From positions 1-28,888 of the forward strand of contig CAZNEZ010000029.1 of the NCBI GenBank assembly GCA_964572475.1: a stretch of DNA of 28,888 nt, in the 5' to 3' direction. Origin of the DNA: CAZNEZ01 sp964572475 (GTDB lineage: Bacteria > Bacillota > Clostridia > Lachnospirales > Lachnospiraceae). The notes below the pieces were generated by a model, which worked only from the letters and a program-made list of their open reading frames with translations, had not been told where the DNA came from and made no database searches. The position numbers and the translations under genes are program-made. Position 1 is the first letter of the stretch, and each line of letters begins with the position of its first letter. Shown here in pieces: positions 6,801-15,767 of this stretch.

Positions 6801-8536
6801 TATGCAGTTACCTCCTTTTCCATTTGTGAATTATATATTTCCTGATATTCCTCGCAATTCATCATAAGTTCATCATGAGTACCAAGACCTGTTATTTTTC
6901 CATCATCAATAACAACTATTATATCTGCCTCCTGTACAGAAGAAATTCTCTGTGCAATAATAAACTTCGTCGTATCCTTAAGTGTTGTATTAAAGCACTC
7001 TCTAATCTTCGCCTCAGTTGCTGTATCTACAGCACTTGTAGAATCATCAAGAATTAATATCTTAGGCTTCTTAAGCAATGCTCTGGCAATACAAAGCCTC
7101 TGTTTCTGACCACCTGATACGTTAACTCCTCCCTGACCAAGTTCTGTTTCATATCCGTTTGTAAAATTTTTAACAAACAAATCAGCCTGTGCGCTGTCAG
7201 AAGCTTTAAATACGCTTTCGTCTTCTGCATATTCGTCACCCCATTTAAGATTCTCCATAATAGTACCGGAAAATAGTACATTTTTCTGAAGTACCATACC
7301 TACACCTTCTCTAAGATTATGTAGAGAATAATCCTTAACATTTATTCCATCTACCAGTACCTCACCAGCATCGGCATCATAAAGTCTTGGAATAAGCTGA
7401 ACAAGGCTTGTCTTTCCACAGCCTGTCGAGCCAATAATTCCAACTGTTTCTCCAGCTTTTACTTTAAGGTTAATATTCTCAAGTACTAATTCTTCATTAT
7501 CCTTGTAATATCTAAAACATACATCTTTAAATTCAACGTCGCCATTCTTAACAATTAATTCTGTATTTGTTGAATCGTCATCATTAAGGTCAATTTCAGT
7601 ATCAAGAACTTCCTTTATTCTATCTGCCGATGCAATAGCTCTAGAGCTATTAAGAATCACCATAGAAACCATCATTAAAGACATAAGAATTTGTACAACA
7701 TAATTTGTAAATGCAGAAAGATGTCCTACTGTCATTGTTCCAACAATAATCTGTTTTCCACCAAACCATACTATTGCAATAGTTGTAATATTCATAGCAA
7801 GTGTCATAACAGGCATCGTTGCAATAACAAGCTTCATCGCATTAAGCGTTTTGTTCTTTAAATCTGCATTGGCATTAGCAAACTTAGCATCTTCATATTC
7901 TTCTCTAACAAATGATTTGACTACCCTTGCATTAGTCAAATTCTCCTGAATTGTAGAGTTAACTGAATCAAGTTTTTTCTGCATAATTGTAAATCTTGGA
8001 AATGCTGTCTTCATAATTCCATAAAAAGTCAATGAAAGAACTGGTATTACAATAAGAATTATAAGTGCAAGACTTGCATTAATCATAAATGCCATTATAG
8101 TTGCACCAATAAGCATTCCAGGTGCCCTAAGCATCATTCTGAGTCCCATGGAAATAAGGTTTTGTAACTGTGTAATATCGTTAGTAAGTCTTGTAACAAG
8201 AGAACCTGTACTGAACTTATCAACATTGGCAAATGAGAATTTCTGCACTTTATTAAACACATCTTTTCTAAGATCATTTGCAAAGTTAGAAGATGCTTTT
8301 ATTGCAAAATATGCACCTAGAACGCCTCCTACCATCATCAATAATGCAGTTACTATCATAAGAATTCCCATAAGAATTACATAATTAACGCCTCTTCCGC
8401 CTGTAACGCCATTATCAATAATCTCACTTAAGAATTTAGGCATTAATACTTCACCAATTACTTCAACTATCATGAATAATGGTCCTAATATAAATGCCGA
8501 AAGATATGGCCTGACATATTTCATAAATCTTTTCAT
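6800..8536 (-). CDS. ABC exporter half-transporter with degenerate ATPase site
   Basis: This 578-aa partner of the next gene has a membrane domain at about 10-300 and an ATPase domain at about 335-570. Walker A is GSTGCGKTS (369-377) and the signature VSGGQ (473-477) is near canonical. Walker B ends in Asp498 (LILDD) where a catalytic Glu is expected, and the switch His is replaced by Gln529 (IAQRIS). Pairing with the partner therefore gives one competent site (partner Walker motifs with this VSGGQ) and one degenerate site, as established for heterodimeric exporters such as TM287/288 and LmrCD. Its ATG overlaps the end of marR as ATGA. The marR gene directly upstream suggests substrate-induced expression. 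Confidence 0.93.
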   Translation of the reverse strand: MKRFMKYVRPYLSAFILGPLFMIVEVIGEVLMPKFLSEIIDNGVTGGRGVNYVILMGILMIVTALLMMVGGVLGAYFAIKASSNFANDLRKDVFNKVQKFSFANVDKFSTGSLVTRLTNDITQLQNLISMGLRMMLRAPGMLIGATIMAFMINASLALIILIVIPVLSLTFYGIMKTAFPRFTIMQKKLDSVNSTIQENLTNARVVKSFVREEYEDAKFANANADLKNKTLNAMKLVIATMPVMTLAMNITTIAIVWFGGKQIIVGTMTVGHLSAFTNYVVQILMSLMMVSMVILNSSRAIASADRIKEVLDTEIDLNDDDSTNTELIVKNGDVEFKDVCFRYYKDNEELVLENINLKVKAGETVGIIGSTGCGKTSLVQLIPRLYDADAGEVLVDGINVKDYSLHNLREGVGMVLQKNVLFSGTIMENLKWGDEYAEDESVFKASDSAQADLFVKNFTNGYETELGQGGVNVSGGQKQRLCIARALLKKPKILILDDSTSAVDTATEAKIRECFNTTLKDTTKFIIAQRISSVQEADIIVVIDDGKITGLGTHDELMMNCEEYQEIYNSQMEKEVTA

Positions 8537-8997
8537 TTTTCATCTTTTCCTTTCAAACTAAATTTTTGAAGATTATCTGTAATTCTGTCTAAATAAGAAT
8601 TTAAAATCACTAATTCTTTCTCTGTAAAGCCATCAAAAGTTGCCTTGTCAAGCCTGTCAAATAACTTAATGCTGTCTTTGACAATATTTTCTCCCTTAGC
8701 AGTCATCTTAATCTGATTAAACCTATTATCTTCATTATCAATATTCTTTTCTATACAGCCACATTTTTCTAATTTTTTAATGGATACAGCTATAGTTGCC
8801 GTTGAAACACGCATCATATCTGCTATCTCTCGTTGCGATATATTCGTATTATCCGATAACTGCATTAATATTCTATGCTGAGCTGGACAAACTCCGGTAT
8901 CCTCAAGTTCTCTTTCCAAATATTTTTTATGTGTCTGTACTGTATAAATCATCTTTCCAAATGTTTGTTTCAAAATACCTTCATTCTTTTTAAACAA
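8533..8997 (-). CDS. MarR family transcriptional regulator
   Basis: This 154-aa protein has a typical MarR fold. Helices at about 1-45 are followed by the winged helix: ISQREIADMMRVSTATIAVS (about 53-72), KKLEKCGCIEK, then a wing with DNEDNRFNQIKMTAKG (about 85-101) and a C-terminal dimerisation helix. The DNR within the wing is the family's usual D-x-R. The start is TTG at 8995-8997, chosen because AAGGAG sits at ideal distance and no ATG or GTG lies near. It ends in an ATGA overlap with the first ABC gene, so it is the first gene of an efflux operon and most likely its repressor, released by a ligand. Two palindromes ahead of it are likely operators. Confidence 0.92.
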   Translation of the reverse strand: MFKKNEGILKQTFGKMIYTVQTHKKYLERELEDTGVCPAQHRILMQLSDNTNISQREIADMMRVSTATIAVSIKKLEKCGCIEKNIDNEDNRFNQIKMTAKGENIVKDSIKLFDRLDKATFDGFTEKELVILNSYLDRITDNLQKFSLKGKDEK

Positions 8998-9071
8998 TAT
9001 AATTCTCCTTCCTGATAAATGTAATCATAATAACCAGTCTGTATATAACAGCATATAATCTAGTTTTATTA

Positions 9072-9085
9072 GTTAATATCTTAAC
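9072..9085. promoter_or_regulatory. MarR operator-like palindrome, proximal site
   Basis: GTTAATATCTTAAC has the form GTTAA-N4-TTAAC. It lies between the predicted transcription start and the marR start codon. Its half-sites are identical to those of the site centred 45 bp further upstream. Confidence 0.55.
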
Positions 9086-9111
9086 AGTTAGTTATCTAAT
9101 CATTAGTTTGT

Positions 9112-9135
9112 TAATAGTTAACGTGTTAACTATTA
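9112..9135. promoter_or_regulatory. MarR operator-like palindrome, promoter site
   Basis: Two perfect 11-base arms (9112-9122 and 9125-9135) flank a GT centre. The core is GTTAACGTGTTAAC, again GTTAA-N4-TTAAC. It covers the predicted transcription start of the marR-ABC operon, so bound protein would block initiation. Assignment to MarR rests on position and symmetry. Confidence 0.65.
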
Positions 9136-9140
9136 TTTAT

Positions 9141-9169
9141 ATAATAATCCCAATTTAACTTTTTTGCAA
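9141..9169 (-). promoter_or_regulatory. Promoter of the marR-ABC operon
   Basis: On the minus strand TTGCAA (9164-9169) and TATTAT (9141-9146) are separated by exactly 17 bases. The expected start falls at about 9134, at the edge of the perfect inverted repeat. The marR start codon is about 140 bases downstream. Confidence 0.6.
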
Positions 9170-9186
9170 GCACTTTTTCAGCATTA

Positions 9187-9258
9187 ATCTTTTATATATT
9201 TTCCACACTAACCTTTTACATATTTTGTACCCCAACTTTTTATATTGTATATTACTTG
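9187..9258. repeat. Three imperfect 24-base tandem units
   Basis: Units at 9187-9210, 9211-9234 and 9235-9258 share the pattern AYCTTTTAYATATTTT followed by a C-rich end. The first two match at about 18 of 24 positions and the third is weaker. The stretch is noncoding, between the end of the polC operon and the marR promoter. AT-richness may account for part of the similarity. Confidence 0.3.
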
Positions 9259-9262
9259 CACA

Positions 9263-10021
9263 TCACTCTTCAGTCTTAACTTTGTACATAATACTATTGC
9301 CCTTTTTCCCAACTCTCTCAACAGCTCCAACATAATCAAGTATATTAAGAGCAACCCTTGCAAGTGATATATGAATATGTGCAGCCTTGGCAAATTCGGC
9401 TGAAACAAACCCATCTTCAAGCTGAATGGGAATAAACTGAAGATAATCTTCAATTCTGTCTATGCATACCTCATCAACCAGCTCCACTGGAATTCTGTCA
9501 TACCTATTAGAGCCTTTCTTTTTATCCTTACTCCATCCATCTAAAAGTCTCATTTCAAGCACATCAAATAAAACAAATCTGAATTTAAGATTTGAATTCT
9601 TTAGATAACTTTTTATCTTATATAATTCAGGAAATGCCTCATATGCATTTCCTTTTTTAGGCGATTTATGTCTTTTCGATTGTTCTCCTGTTTCGCTGTC
9701 TATCCATATCAGCCATTTAGACGCAGGAATAGGATATACAATTGTCACTTCATAATCTGGCAAAAATCTATCTAGTTTTACACGCATTTTATTGAAATTA
9801 CCATTCTGTATCTCAATTATCTTACCATCATAATATATATCTGCTATGCTGCCTTCTACAGGTATCTCATGAGTATCTGTATCCTCAGAGTAAAAATTCT
9901 TAAATATTACATGAACCGTTTTTTCTGCTAATGTACCTATGCCCATTTTTTCCCTAAGATTCGTAGTTACATATGTAGTAATTCTAGTAAATCTCTCTCT
10001 GTCTTTTGCTGAAATACTCAT
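9263..10021 (-). CDS. Uncharacterised PD-(D/E)XK nuclease-like protein with C-terminal winged helix, downstream of polC
   Basis: I chose the ATG at 10021 (252 aa) because it follows AGAAAGG and lies 25 bases after the polC stop; an upstream frame extension would overlap polC. I do not recognise a named family. The first half resembles a PD-(D/E)XK fold: a helix with Glu33 (TLAEKTVHVIFKNF), then a strand pair with Asp61 (GSIADIYYDG) and Glu70-Ile-Gln72 (KIIEIQNG), which fits E...D-x8-E-x-Q with Gln in place of the usual Lys. A KLDRFLPDYEVTIVYPI strand follows. The C-terminal part, about 190-250, looks like a winged helix (SAEFAKAAHIHISLARVALN, then a GKKGNSIMYKV hairpin). It is the last gene of the operon. 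A DNA-linked role beside PolC is an inference from fold and position. Confidence 0.75.
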   Translation of the reverse strand: MSISAKDRERFTRITTYVTTNLREKMGIGTLAEKTVHVIFKNFYSEDTDTHEIPVEGSIADIYYDGKIIEIQNGNFNKMRVKLDRFLPDYEVTIVYPIPASKWLIWIDSETGEQSKRHKSPKKGNAYEAFPELYKIKSYLKNSNLKFRFVLFDVLEMRLLDGWSKDKKKGSNRYDRIPVELVDEVCIDRIEDYLQFIPIQLEDGFVSAEFAKAAHIHISLARVALNILDYVGAVERVGKKGNSIMYKVKTEE

Positions 10022-10046
10022 AAGCTGATAATACCTTTCTACAATA

Positions 10047-13000
10047 TTATAAATCAAAAAGTGAAAGCTGATTACTTTCTGGAAGGTCACCTAATAACCC
10101 AAGATCATGCATCAAATCAATAACTGTCTTACTTACCTTTGTTTTTTCTCTAAAATCGTCGCGCGATAAAAATCTACCCTGTTCGGCCGCCTCAACTACG
10201 GCATCTGCCGCCTTATCACCAAGTCCTTCAATAGTACTAAGAGAAGGCATAAGTTTTCCATCAATAATCTGAAACTTATGTGCATCAACCTTATAAATAT
10301 CAATAGGCATAAACTGAAAACCTCTTGCATACATTTCCTGAACAACCTTCATATCTTTCATGACATCCTGTTCCTTTTTTGTAGTCTCACCCAGGTCATC
10401 TCTTCGTTTAAAATCCTTCATATGAAATTCAAGCTTATCCTTGCCCTGACACATTAATTCATAGCTAAATGCCGAGGCCCTTATACTAAAATATGCCGCA
10501 TAATAAGCAAGCGGATAAAATACTTTAAAATATGCAATTCTAAATGCCATCATAACATATGCCGCTGCATGGGCTTTAGGAAACATATATTTGATCTTCT
10601 TGCAGGATTCTATATACCATTCTGGAACTCCATGCTCCAGCATAACGTCAATCCATTCATCTCTTAGGCCTTTTCCCTTACGAACAGATTCCATTATAGT
10701 AAATGAAAGCTCTGAATCCATATTTTTACTAATAAGATATGTCATAATATCATCACGAGTACAGATAGCGGTAGAAATGGTTGCTTTTCCTTCAAGAATA
10801 AGGTCCTGAGCATTTCCAAGCCATACATCTGTACCATGTGACAGACCTGATATTCTAATCAAATCTGAAAATGTCTTAGGTTTGGTATCCAGTAACATCT
10901 GAATAACAAATTCTGTTCCAAATTCCGGAATACCAAGAGCTCCCAGCTTACATCCTCCTATATCCTCAGGTTCAATATTTAATGCCTTAGTGCTTTCAAA
11001 TAAAGACATAACTTCTTTGTTATCAAGTGGAATATCAAGTGCATCAACACCAGTCAAATCCTCAAGCATTCTAATCATTGTAGGATCATCATGTCCCAGA
11101 ATATCAAGTTTTAGTAAATTATGGTCAATAGAATGATAATCAAAATGTGTTGTAACTGTCTTGGTGTTCATATCGTTTGCTGGCCTTTGAACAGGAGTAA
11201 ACCTATATATTTCTTCACCAATAGGAAGAACTATAATTCCACCAGGATGCTGTCCTGTGGTTCTTCTAACTCCTACACAGCCCTGAACGATTCTGTCAAT
11301 CTCACAGTTTCTCTTACTTTCCCCACGTTCCTCATAATAATTCTTAACATATCCAAAAGCAGTTTTTTCAGCCAGTGTTCCTATTGTTCCTGCTCTAAAT
11401 GTCTGTCCCTTGCCAAATATAACTTCTGTATAATCATGTGCCTTTGCCTGATAATCACCTGAAAAGTTAAGGTCAATATCTGGTTCCTTATTGCCCTTAA
11501 ATCCAAGAAAAGTTTCAAAAGGAATATCAAATCCAGCTTTTACCATCTTTTCCCCACATTTAGGGCAATTCATATCTGGCATATCACAGCCTGAACCACC
11601 TGCATATGGCTTTACATAGTCAGAATCAAAATCACTATAGTGACAATGTTCACAATAATAATGTGGTCTTAATGGATTAACCTCTGTAATACCAGACATA
11701 GTAGCAACAAATGAAGAACCGACTGAGCCTCTTGAGCCTACAAGATATCCGTCTTCATTAGACTTCCACACTAGCTTTTGAGCAATAATATACATAACTG
11801 CGTATCCATTACTAATGATAGAGTTAAGTTCTCTTTCCAACCTCTCAGTAACCACCTCTGGAAGCTCATCACCATACATGCTATGTGCTTTATTATAGCA
11901 GATATCTCTTAACATCTGATCTGAATTAGGTATAACAGGAGGTGCCTTCAGCGGATCTACAGGTTCAATCTGTTCAATCATATCGGCTATCTTCTGTGGA
12001 TTATTAATTACTACATCTTCACTGGTATCACTATCCAGATAATAGAATTCATCTAACATCTCCTGTGTAGTTCTAAGATATAAAGGTGCTTGCTTATCGG
12101 CATCTTTAAAGCCTTTTCCAGCCATTATGATTCTTCTGTATACTTCATCCTCTGGATCTAAAAAATGTACATCACAGGTTGCAACTACCAATTTATCAAA
12201 CTGTTTTGCAAGCTCAATTATTTTCTTATTAATCTTTATAAGATCTTCTTTTGAATCAAAAAGAATATATTTTTTCTCCGCATCTGCTTTTTCATCATCA
12301 GTTTTTAACATAAACTCATTATTGCCAAGTGGTTGAATCTCAAGATAATCATAAAATCTTACAAGCCTTGCTATCTCTTTTTCATTACGGCCTCCAATAA
12401 TAGCCTGATAAAGTTCACCAGCTTCACAGGCTGAGCCAATCATAAGCCCTTCTGAATATTTTAAATATACACTCTTAGGTATTCGCGGCTGATGATTAAA
12501 GTAATCTATATGCGAGTATGAAATAAGCTTATAAAGATTAATTCTGCCTATCTCATTCTTAATAAGAATAATTGCATGGTGCGTAGGCATTTTTTTTATA
12601 TTATCAGTCGAAGATTTAGCCAGCTCATTTACAGCATCTAAAGTAATTGCATCTCTTTCTTTTAACATCTCTATAAACTTCATAAATATATCACCAGTAC
12701 ATCTTGCATCATCTACAGCTCTATGATGATTCTGAAGTGACACTCCAAGAGCTTTGGCTACTGTATCAAGTTTATATCTATTTAGAGTTGGAAGAAGAAC
12801 TCTGGCTAAAGAAACCGTATCTGCAACTGTTTTTTCAACTTCAATTCCAAGCCTTTCAGCATTTTCCTCTATAAAACTCATATCAAAGTCGGCATTATGT
12901 GCAACCATTATACAGCCTTCACAAAATTCAAGAAATCTAGGAAGAACATCTTCTATCGTTTTAGCATCTATTACCATGCTGTCCGTAATCCCTGTTAGAT

Positions 13001-14645
13001 TTTCTATCTTAAATGGAATTGGTACCTCAGGATTAACAAATTCACTAAAGCTGTCTACAACATGTCCATTTTCAACTTTAACTGCCCCAATCTCAATTAT
13101 CTTATTATAAATAGGGCTAAATCCTGTTGTTTCCAAATCAAATACCACAAAACTGCTATCAATTGACTGATTCTTAGAGTTTTGTATTATCTCTTTCATA
13201 TCATCAACAAGATAGGCTTCAACTCCATATATCATCTTAAAATCCAGAACCTTATCCTGCTTTTTATAGTCACCTTTTATATCTCTCAAAGCATGAAAGG
13301 CTTCTGTAAATCCCTGAACATTACCATGGTCTGTAATAGCAAGACCTTTGTGTCCCCATGCAATTGCACGCTTTATTATATCCTTTGCCTCACTAACACC
13401 ATCCATATCACTCATTTTTGTATGGCAATGAAGCTCTATTCTTTTATCAATACTTGTATCCATTCTTTTGGTTGTAAAATCTGATATCTTTATAATACCT
13501 GTTACTGACGCTATTGTAAGTTCTCTATCAAACTTATCAACCATCGTTATACCTTTTAGCTTAATAAATGCACCCTTTTTAACTTCTGAGAGTATCTCTG
13601 GAAGCTGCTCATTCCTTGTGAACATTTTAACCATAATACTGTCTGTAAAATCAGTTACTGCAAACATTACTATCGTCTTTTCATTACGGATTTCTCTAGT
13701 ATCAAGAGATATAATTTTACCCCTGATTACAACTTCACCCATCTCGCTTACAATATTTTTTATATCTATAGTTGCATCATCAAAATCTCTTCCATAAACA
13801 CAGTCTGGATTATCAGATTTCTTGTATGAGCCATAATTTCCTGAATATCCACTCTTTCTTCCAGAATCTTTATTAAATCCAAATCCACTTCCTGCACTTT
13901 TACCAGATACTCCTCCTGAATTTTTACTTAAATCACCACTATTATCAACTTTACCTTTTATTTCTTTTCCATCATTAGATTTATTAGAAGAATCGCCAGT
14001 TGTAGTTTTATCAAATTCGTTTTCATCTTCATTACTCTTATGATTACGATTGCCTTGGCTTGCAAGCTTCCTATCCATTATAGCCTGAACTTCCAGCTTA
14101 ATCTTATCGTCGCCCTGTTGTCTGAATTTACTTTCTGTTGCCTCTATGTACTTAAAGCGTACTTCAACTGGTATTCTGCATCTTTCACAGAATACCTTTT
14201 CAATAATTCTTTTTATCTCTGGTTCCTTAAGCTTTGTAATTACTATATCTTCTACAGTTAACTCCATAACCTTATCTTCAAACTTAATCTCAGCCTTTTT
14301 AACAATGTTATACTCAACTATACTATATCGTCTAAGTTCCATAAGAAAGCTATCTTTATATACATCCCATAGCTTTTCCGCGTTATATTGAGCTGATAAT
14401 GTATAATTTTCAATTATTCTGACTTCTATATTACGATATCCAAATACCTGTTTTTTGATAGCATCCTCTATTGCATAAATACCAGCCTTAGGAATAAGTC
14501 TGGTACTTTCAATATATACTTTAATTATAGTTTTATCTCTATTGGTAGTTACTCTTACAATCTCTACCATTTTCATCAATTCTGTAAGTTCTTTATCTAA
14601 TTTTACATCATTAAATACTTCAAAAAAATCTTTAGCATTTGCCAT
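10047..14645 (-). CDS. polC: DNA polymerase III alpha subunit, PolC type
   Basis: This 1532-aa protein is the replicative polymerase of low-GC Gram-positives with built-in 3'-5' proofreading. Order of domains: PolC N-terminal domain (about 1-190), low-complexity Asn/Ser/Gly/Lys linker (about 195-280), OB fold (about 290-385), PHP domain starting at HCHTKMSDMDG (406-416), inserted DEDD exonuclease with D503/E505 in VFDLETTGFS and HHRAVDDA near 640-647, PHP remainder, then the polymerase core. The core has GSRGSVGSS (970-978), zinc-binding cysteines (C998, C1001, C1020, C1027, C1030) and the catalytic PDIDLNFS (1055-1062). The C-terminus SNQLSLFDL carries a beta-clamp binding motif. B. subtilis PolC is about 1437 aa; the linker explains most of the extra length. 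ATG follows the ispG stop after 3 bases with only a weak ribosome binding site, suggesting coupling to ispG. Confidence 0.98.
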   Translation of the reverse strand: MANAKDFFEVFNDVKLDKELTELMKMVEIVRVTTNRDKTIIKVYIESTRLIPKAGIYAIEDAIKKQVFGYRNIEVRIIENYTLSAQYNAEKLWDVYKDSFLMELRRYSIVEYNIVKKAEIKFEDKVMELTVEDIVITKLKEPEIKRIIEKVFCERCRIPVEVRFKYIEATESKFRQQGDDKIKLEVQAIMDRKLASQGNRNHKSNEDENEFDKTTTGDSSNKSNDGKEIKGKVDNSGDLSKNSGGVSGKSAGSGFGFNKDSGRKSGYSGNYGSYKKSDNPDCVYGRDFDDATIDIKNIVSEMGEVVIRGKIISLDTREIRNEKTIVMFAVTDFTDSIMVKMFTRNEQLPEILSEVKKGAFIKLKGITMVDKFDRELTIASVTGIIKISDFTTKRMDTSIDKRIELHCHTKMSDMDGVSEAKDIIKRAIAWGHKGLAITDHGNVQGFTEAFHALRDIKGDYKKQDKVLDFKMIYGVEAYLVDDMKEIIQNSKNQSIDSSFVVFDLETTGFSPIYNKIIEIGAVKVENGHVVDSFSEFVNPEVPIPFKIENLTGITDSMVIDAKTIEDVLPRFLEFCEGCIMVAHNADFDMSFIEENAERLGIEVEKTVADTVSLARVLLPTLNRYKLDTVAKALGVSLQNHHRAVDDARCTGDIFMKFIEMLKERDAITLDAVNELAKSSTDNIKKMPTHHAIILIKNEIGRINLYKLISYSHIDYFNHQPRIPKSVYLKYSEGLMIGSACEAGELYQAIIGGRNEKEIARLVRFYDYLEIQPLGNNEFMLKTDDEKADAEKKYILFDSKEDLIKINKKIIELAKQFDKLVVATCDVHFLDPEDEVYRRIIMAGKGFKDADKQAPLYLRTTQEMLDEFYYLDSDTSEDVVINNPQKIADMIEQIEPVDPLKAPPVIPNSDQMLRDICYNKAHSMYGDELPEVVTERLERELNSIISNGYAVMYIIAQKLVWKSNEDGYLVGSRGSVGSSFVATMSGITEVNPLRPHYYCEHCHYSDFDSDYVKPYAGGSGCDMPDMNCPKCGEKMVKAGFDIPFETFLGFKGNKEPDIDLNFSGDYQAKAHDYTEVIFGKGQTFRAGTIGTLAEKTAFGYVKNYYEERGESKRNCEIDRIVQGCVGVRRTTGQHPGGIIVLPIGEEIYRFTPVQRPANDMNTKTVTTHFDYHSIDHNLLKLDILGHDDPTMIRMLEDLTGVDALDIPLDNKEVMSLFESTKALNIEPEDIGGCKLGALGIPEFGTEFVIQMLLDTKPKTFSDLIRISGLSHGTDVWLGNAQDLILEGKATISTAICTRDDIMTYLISKNMDSELSFTIMESVRKGKGLRDEWIDVMLEHGVPEWYIESCKKIKYMFPKAHAAAYVMMAFRIAYFKVFYPLAYYAAYFSIRASAFSYELMCQGKDKLEFHMKDFKRRDDLGETTKKEQDVMKDMKVVQEMYARGFQFMPIDIYKVDAHKFQIIDGKLMPSLSTIEGLGDKAADAVVEAAEQGRFLSRDDFREKTKVSKTVIDLMHDLGLLGDLPESNQLSLFDL

Positions 14646-14648
14646 ATT

Positions 14649-15701
14649 CTACACCCAATTCTTTAATTCTTCTTCAAGTTCACTAAGTAACTTTTCTTCT
14701 GGTACTTTTCTTATGATCTCACCTTTCTTAATGATAAGACCTTCACCTATGCCTCCTGCGACACCAAGATCTGCTTCCTTAGCTTCGCCCGGACCATTAA
14801 CAACGCAGCCCATTACTGCAACTTTAATACCTAGATAATCATATTTAGTAACCATCTTCTCAACTTTATTGGCTAATCCAATAAGGTCAATCTGTGTTCT
14901 TCCACATGTAGGACATGATACTACTGATATTCCACCTTTTCTAAGCCCTAATGTCTTAAGAATAAGCTTAGCTGTCTTAACTTCCTCTATGGGATCTCCT
15001 GTAAGTGAAACTCTTATTGTATCTCCAATCCCTTGATTCAATATAATGCCTAATCCAACTGAAGATTTAACATTACCAGAAAATAATGTACCTGCTTCCG
15101 TAATTCCTACATGTAATGGATACTTTGTTTTATTAGATATTAACTCATGGGTTTTTACTGACATCATTACATCTGAAGACTTAATAGAGATAACTATATT
15201 ATAATAATCACAGTCCTCAATCATTTTAACTTTTTCAAGTGCGCTCTCAACAATTCCTTCTGCCGTAACTTTTCCATATTTTTCAATAAATTTCTTTTCT
15301 AACGAGCCACTATTAACTCCTACTCTTATAGGAATATTTCTTTCTTTCGCTACTTTTACAACGGCTTTAACATTTTCATCACCAATATTACCAGGATTAA
15401 TTCTTATCTTGTCTGCGCCATTTTCCATAGCGGCAATTGCAAGTCTGTAATCAAAATGAATATCTGCAACAATTGGAATTGTAATCTGCTTCTTAATCTC
15501 TGCCAAAGCTTTAGCAGCTTCCATAGTAGGAACTGCGCACCTAATTATATCACAGCCTGCCTCTGTAAGTTCTTTAATCTGACGAACCGTAGCTTCAACA
15601 TTTTCTGTTTTAGTATTAGTCATAGATTGGATAAGAATATCATTTCCACCACCAATCACCTTATTACCTATTTTAATCTGTTTGGTTTCATCTCTATACA
15701 T
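14649..15701 (-). CDS. ispG: 4-hydroxy-3-methylbut-2-enyl diphosphate synthase (IspG/GcpE)
   Basis: This 350-aa enzyme catalyses the penultimate MEP-pathway step, reducing the cyclic diphosphate MEcPP to HMBPP with a [4Fe-4S] cluster. The N-terminal TIM barrel contains IQSMTNTKTENVEAT (24-38), ADIHFDYRLA (79-88), KIRINPGNIG (98-107) and VGVNSGSLEKK (127-137). The C-terminal cluster domain has the three iron ligands C263 and C266 (SCPTCGRTQ) and C299 (GCVVNGPGEA), with E306 as expected for the fourth ligand. This is the short bacterial form. AAAGG precedes ATG. It shares the operon with dxr, the first committed step of the same pathway, two genes upstream, and leads directly into polC. Confidence 0.97.
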   Translation of the reverse strand: MYRDETKQIKIGNKVIGGGNDILIQSMTNTKTENVEATVRQIKELTEAGCDIIRCAVPTMEAAKALAEIKKQITIPIVADIHFDYRLAIAAMENGADKIRINPGNIGDENVKAVVKVAKERNIPIRVGVNSGSLEKKFIEKYGKVTAEGIVESALEKVKMIEDCDYYNIVISIKSSDVMMSVKTHELISNKTKYPLHVGITEAGTLFSGNVKSSVGLGIILNQGIGDTIRVSLTGDPIEEVKTAKLILKTLGLRKGGISVVSCPTCGRTQIDLIGLANKVEKMVTKYDYLGIKVAVMGCVVNGPGEAKEADLGVAGGIGEGLIIKKGEIIRKVPEEKLLSELEEELKNWV

Positions 15702-15767
15702 ATTTTACCAGCCTTTCTATGTCTATTACCATGTCTTATCTATATAAATGCATTATGTCTTACATAA

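Noticed and set aside
9187..9258. Possible CRISPR-like array
   Set aside because: Only three degenerate units are present with no spacers between them, and no cas genes are in the window.
9208..9453. Minus-strand 81-aa ORF overlapping the end of the nuclease-like gene
   Set aside because: It lies in another frame of a supported gene and has no ribosome site or recognisable sequence.
10022..10090. 23-codon N-terminal extension of the nuclease-like gene into polC
   Set aside because: It would overlap the polC end by over 40 bases without a ribosome site. The ATG at 10021 fits the gap after polC.
10591..14838. Many plus-strand ORFs of 70-118 aa across polC
   Set aside because: They are antisense shadows of a well-supported 1532-aa gene, are rich in Ser, Leu and Ile as expected from complementing AT-rich codons, and lack ribosome binding sites.
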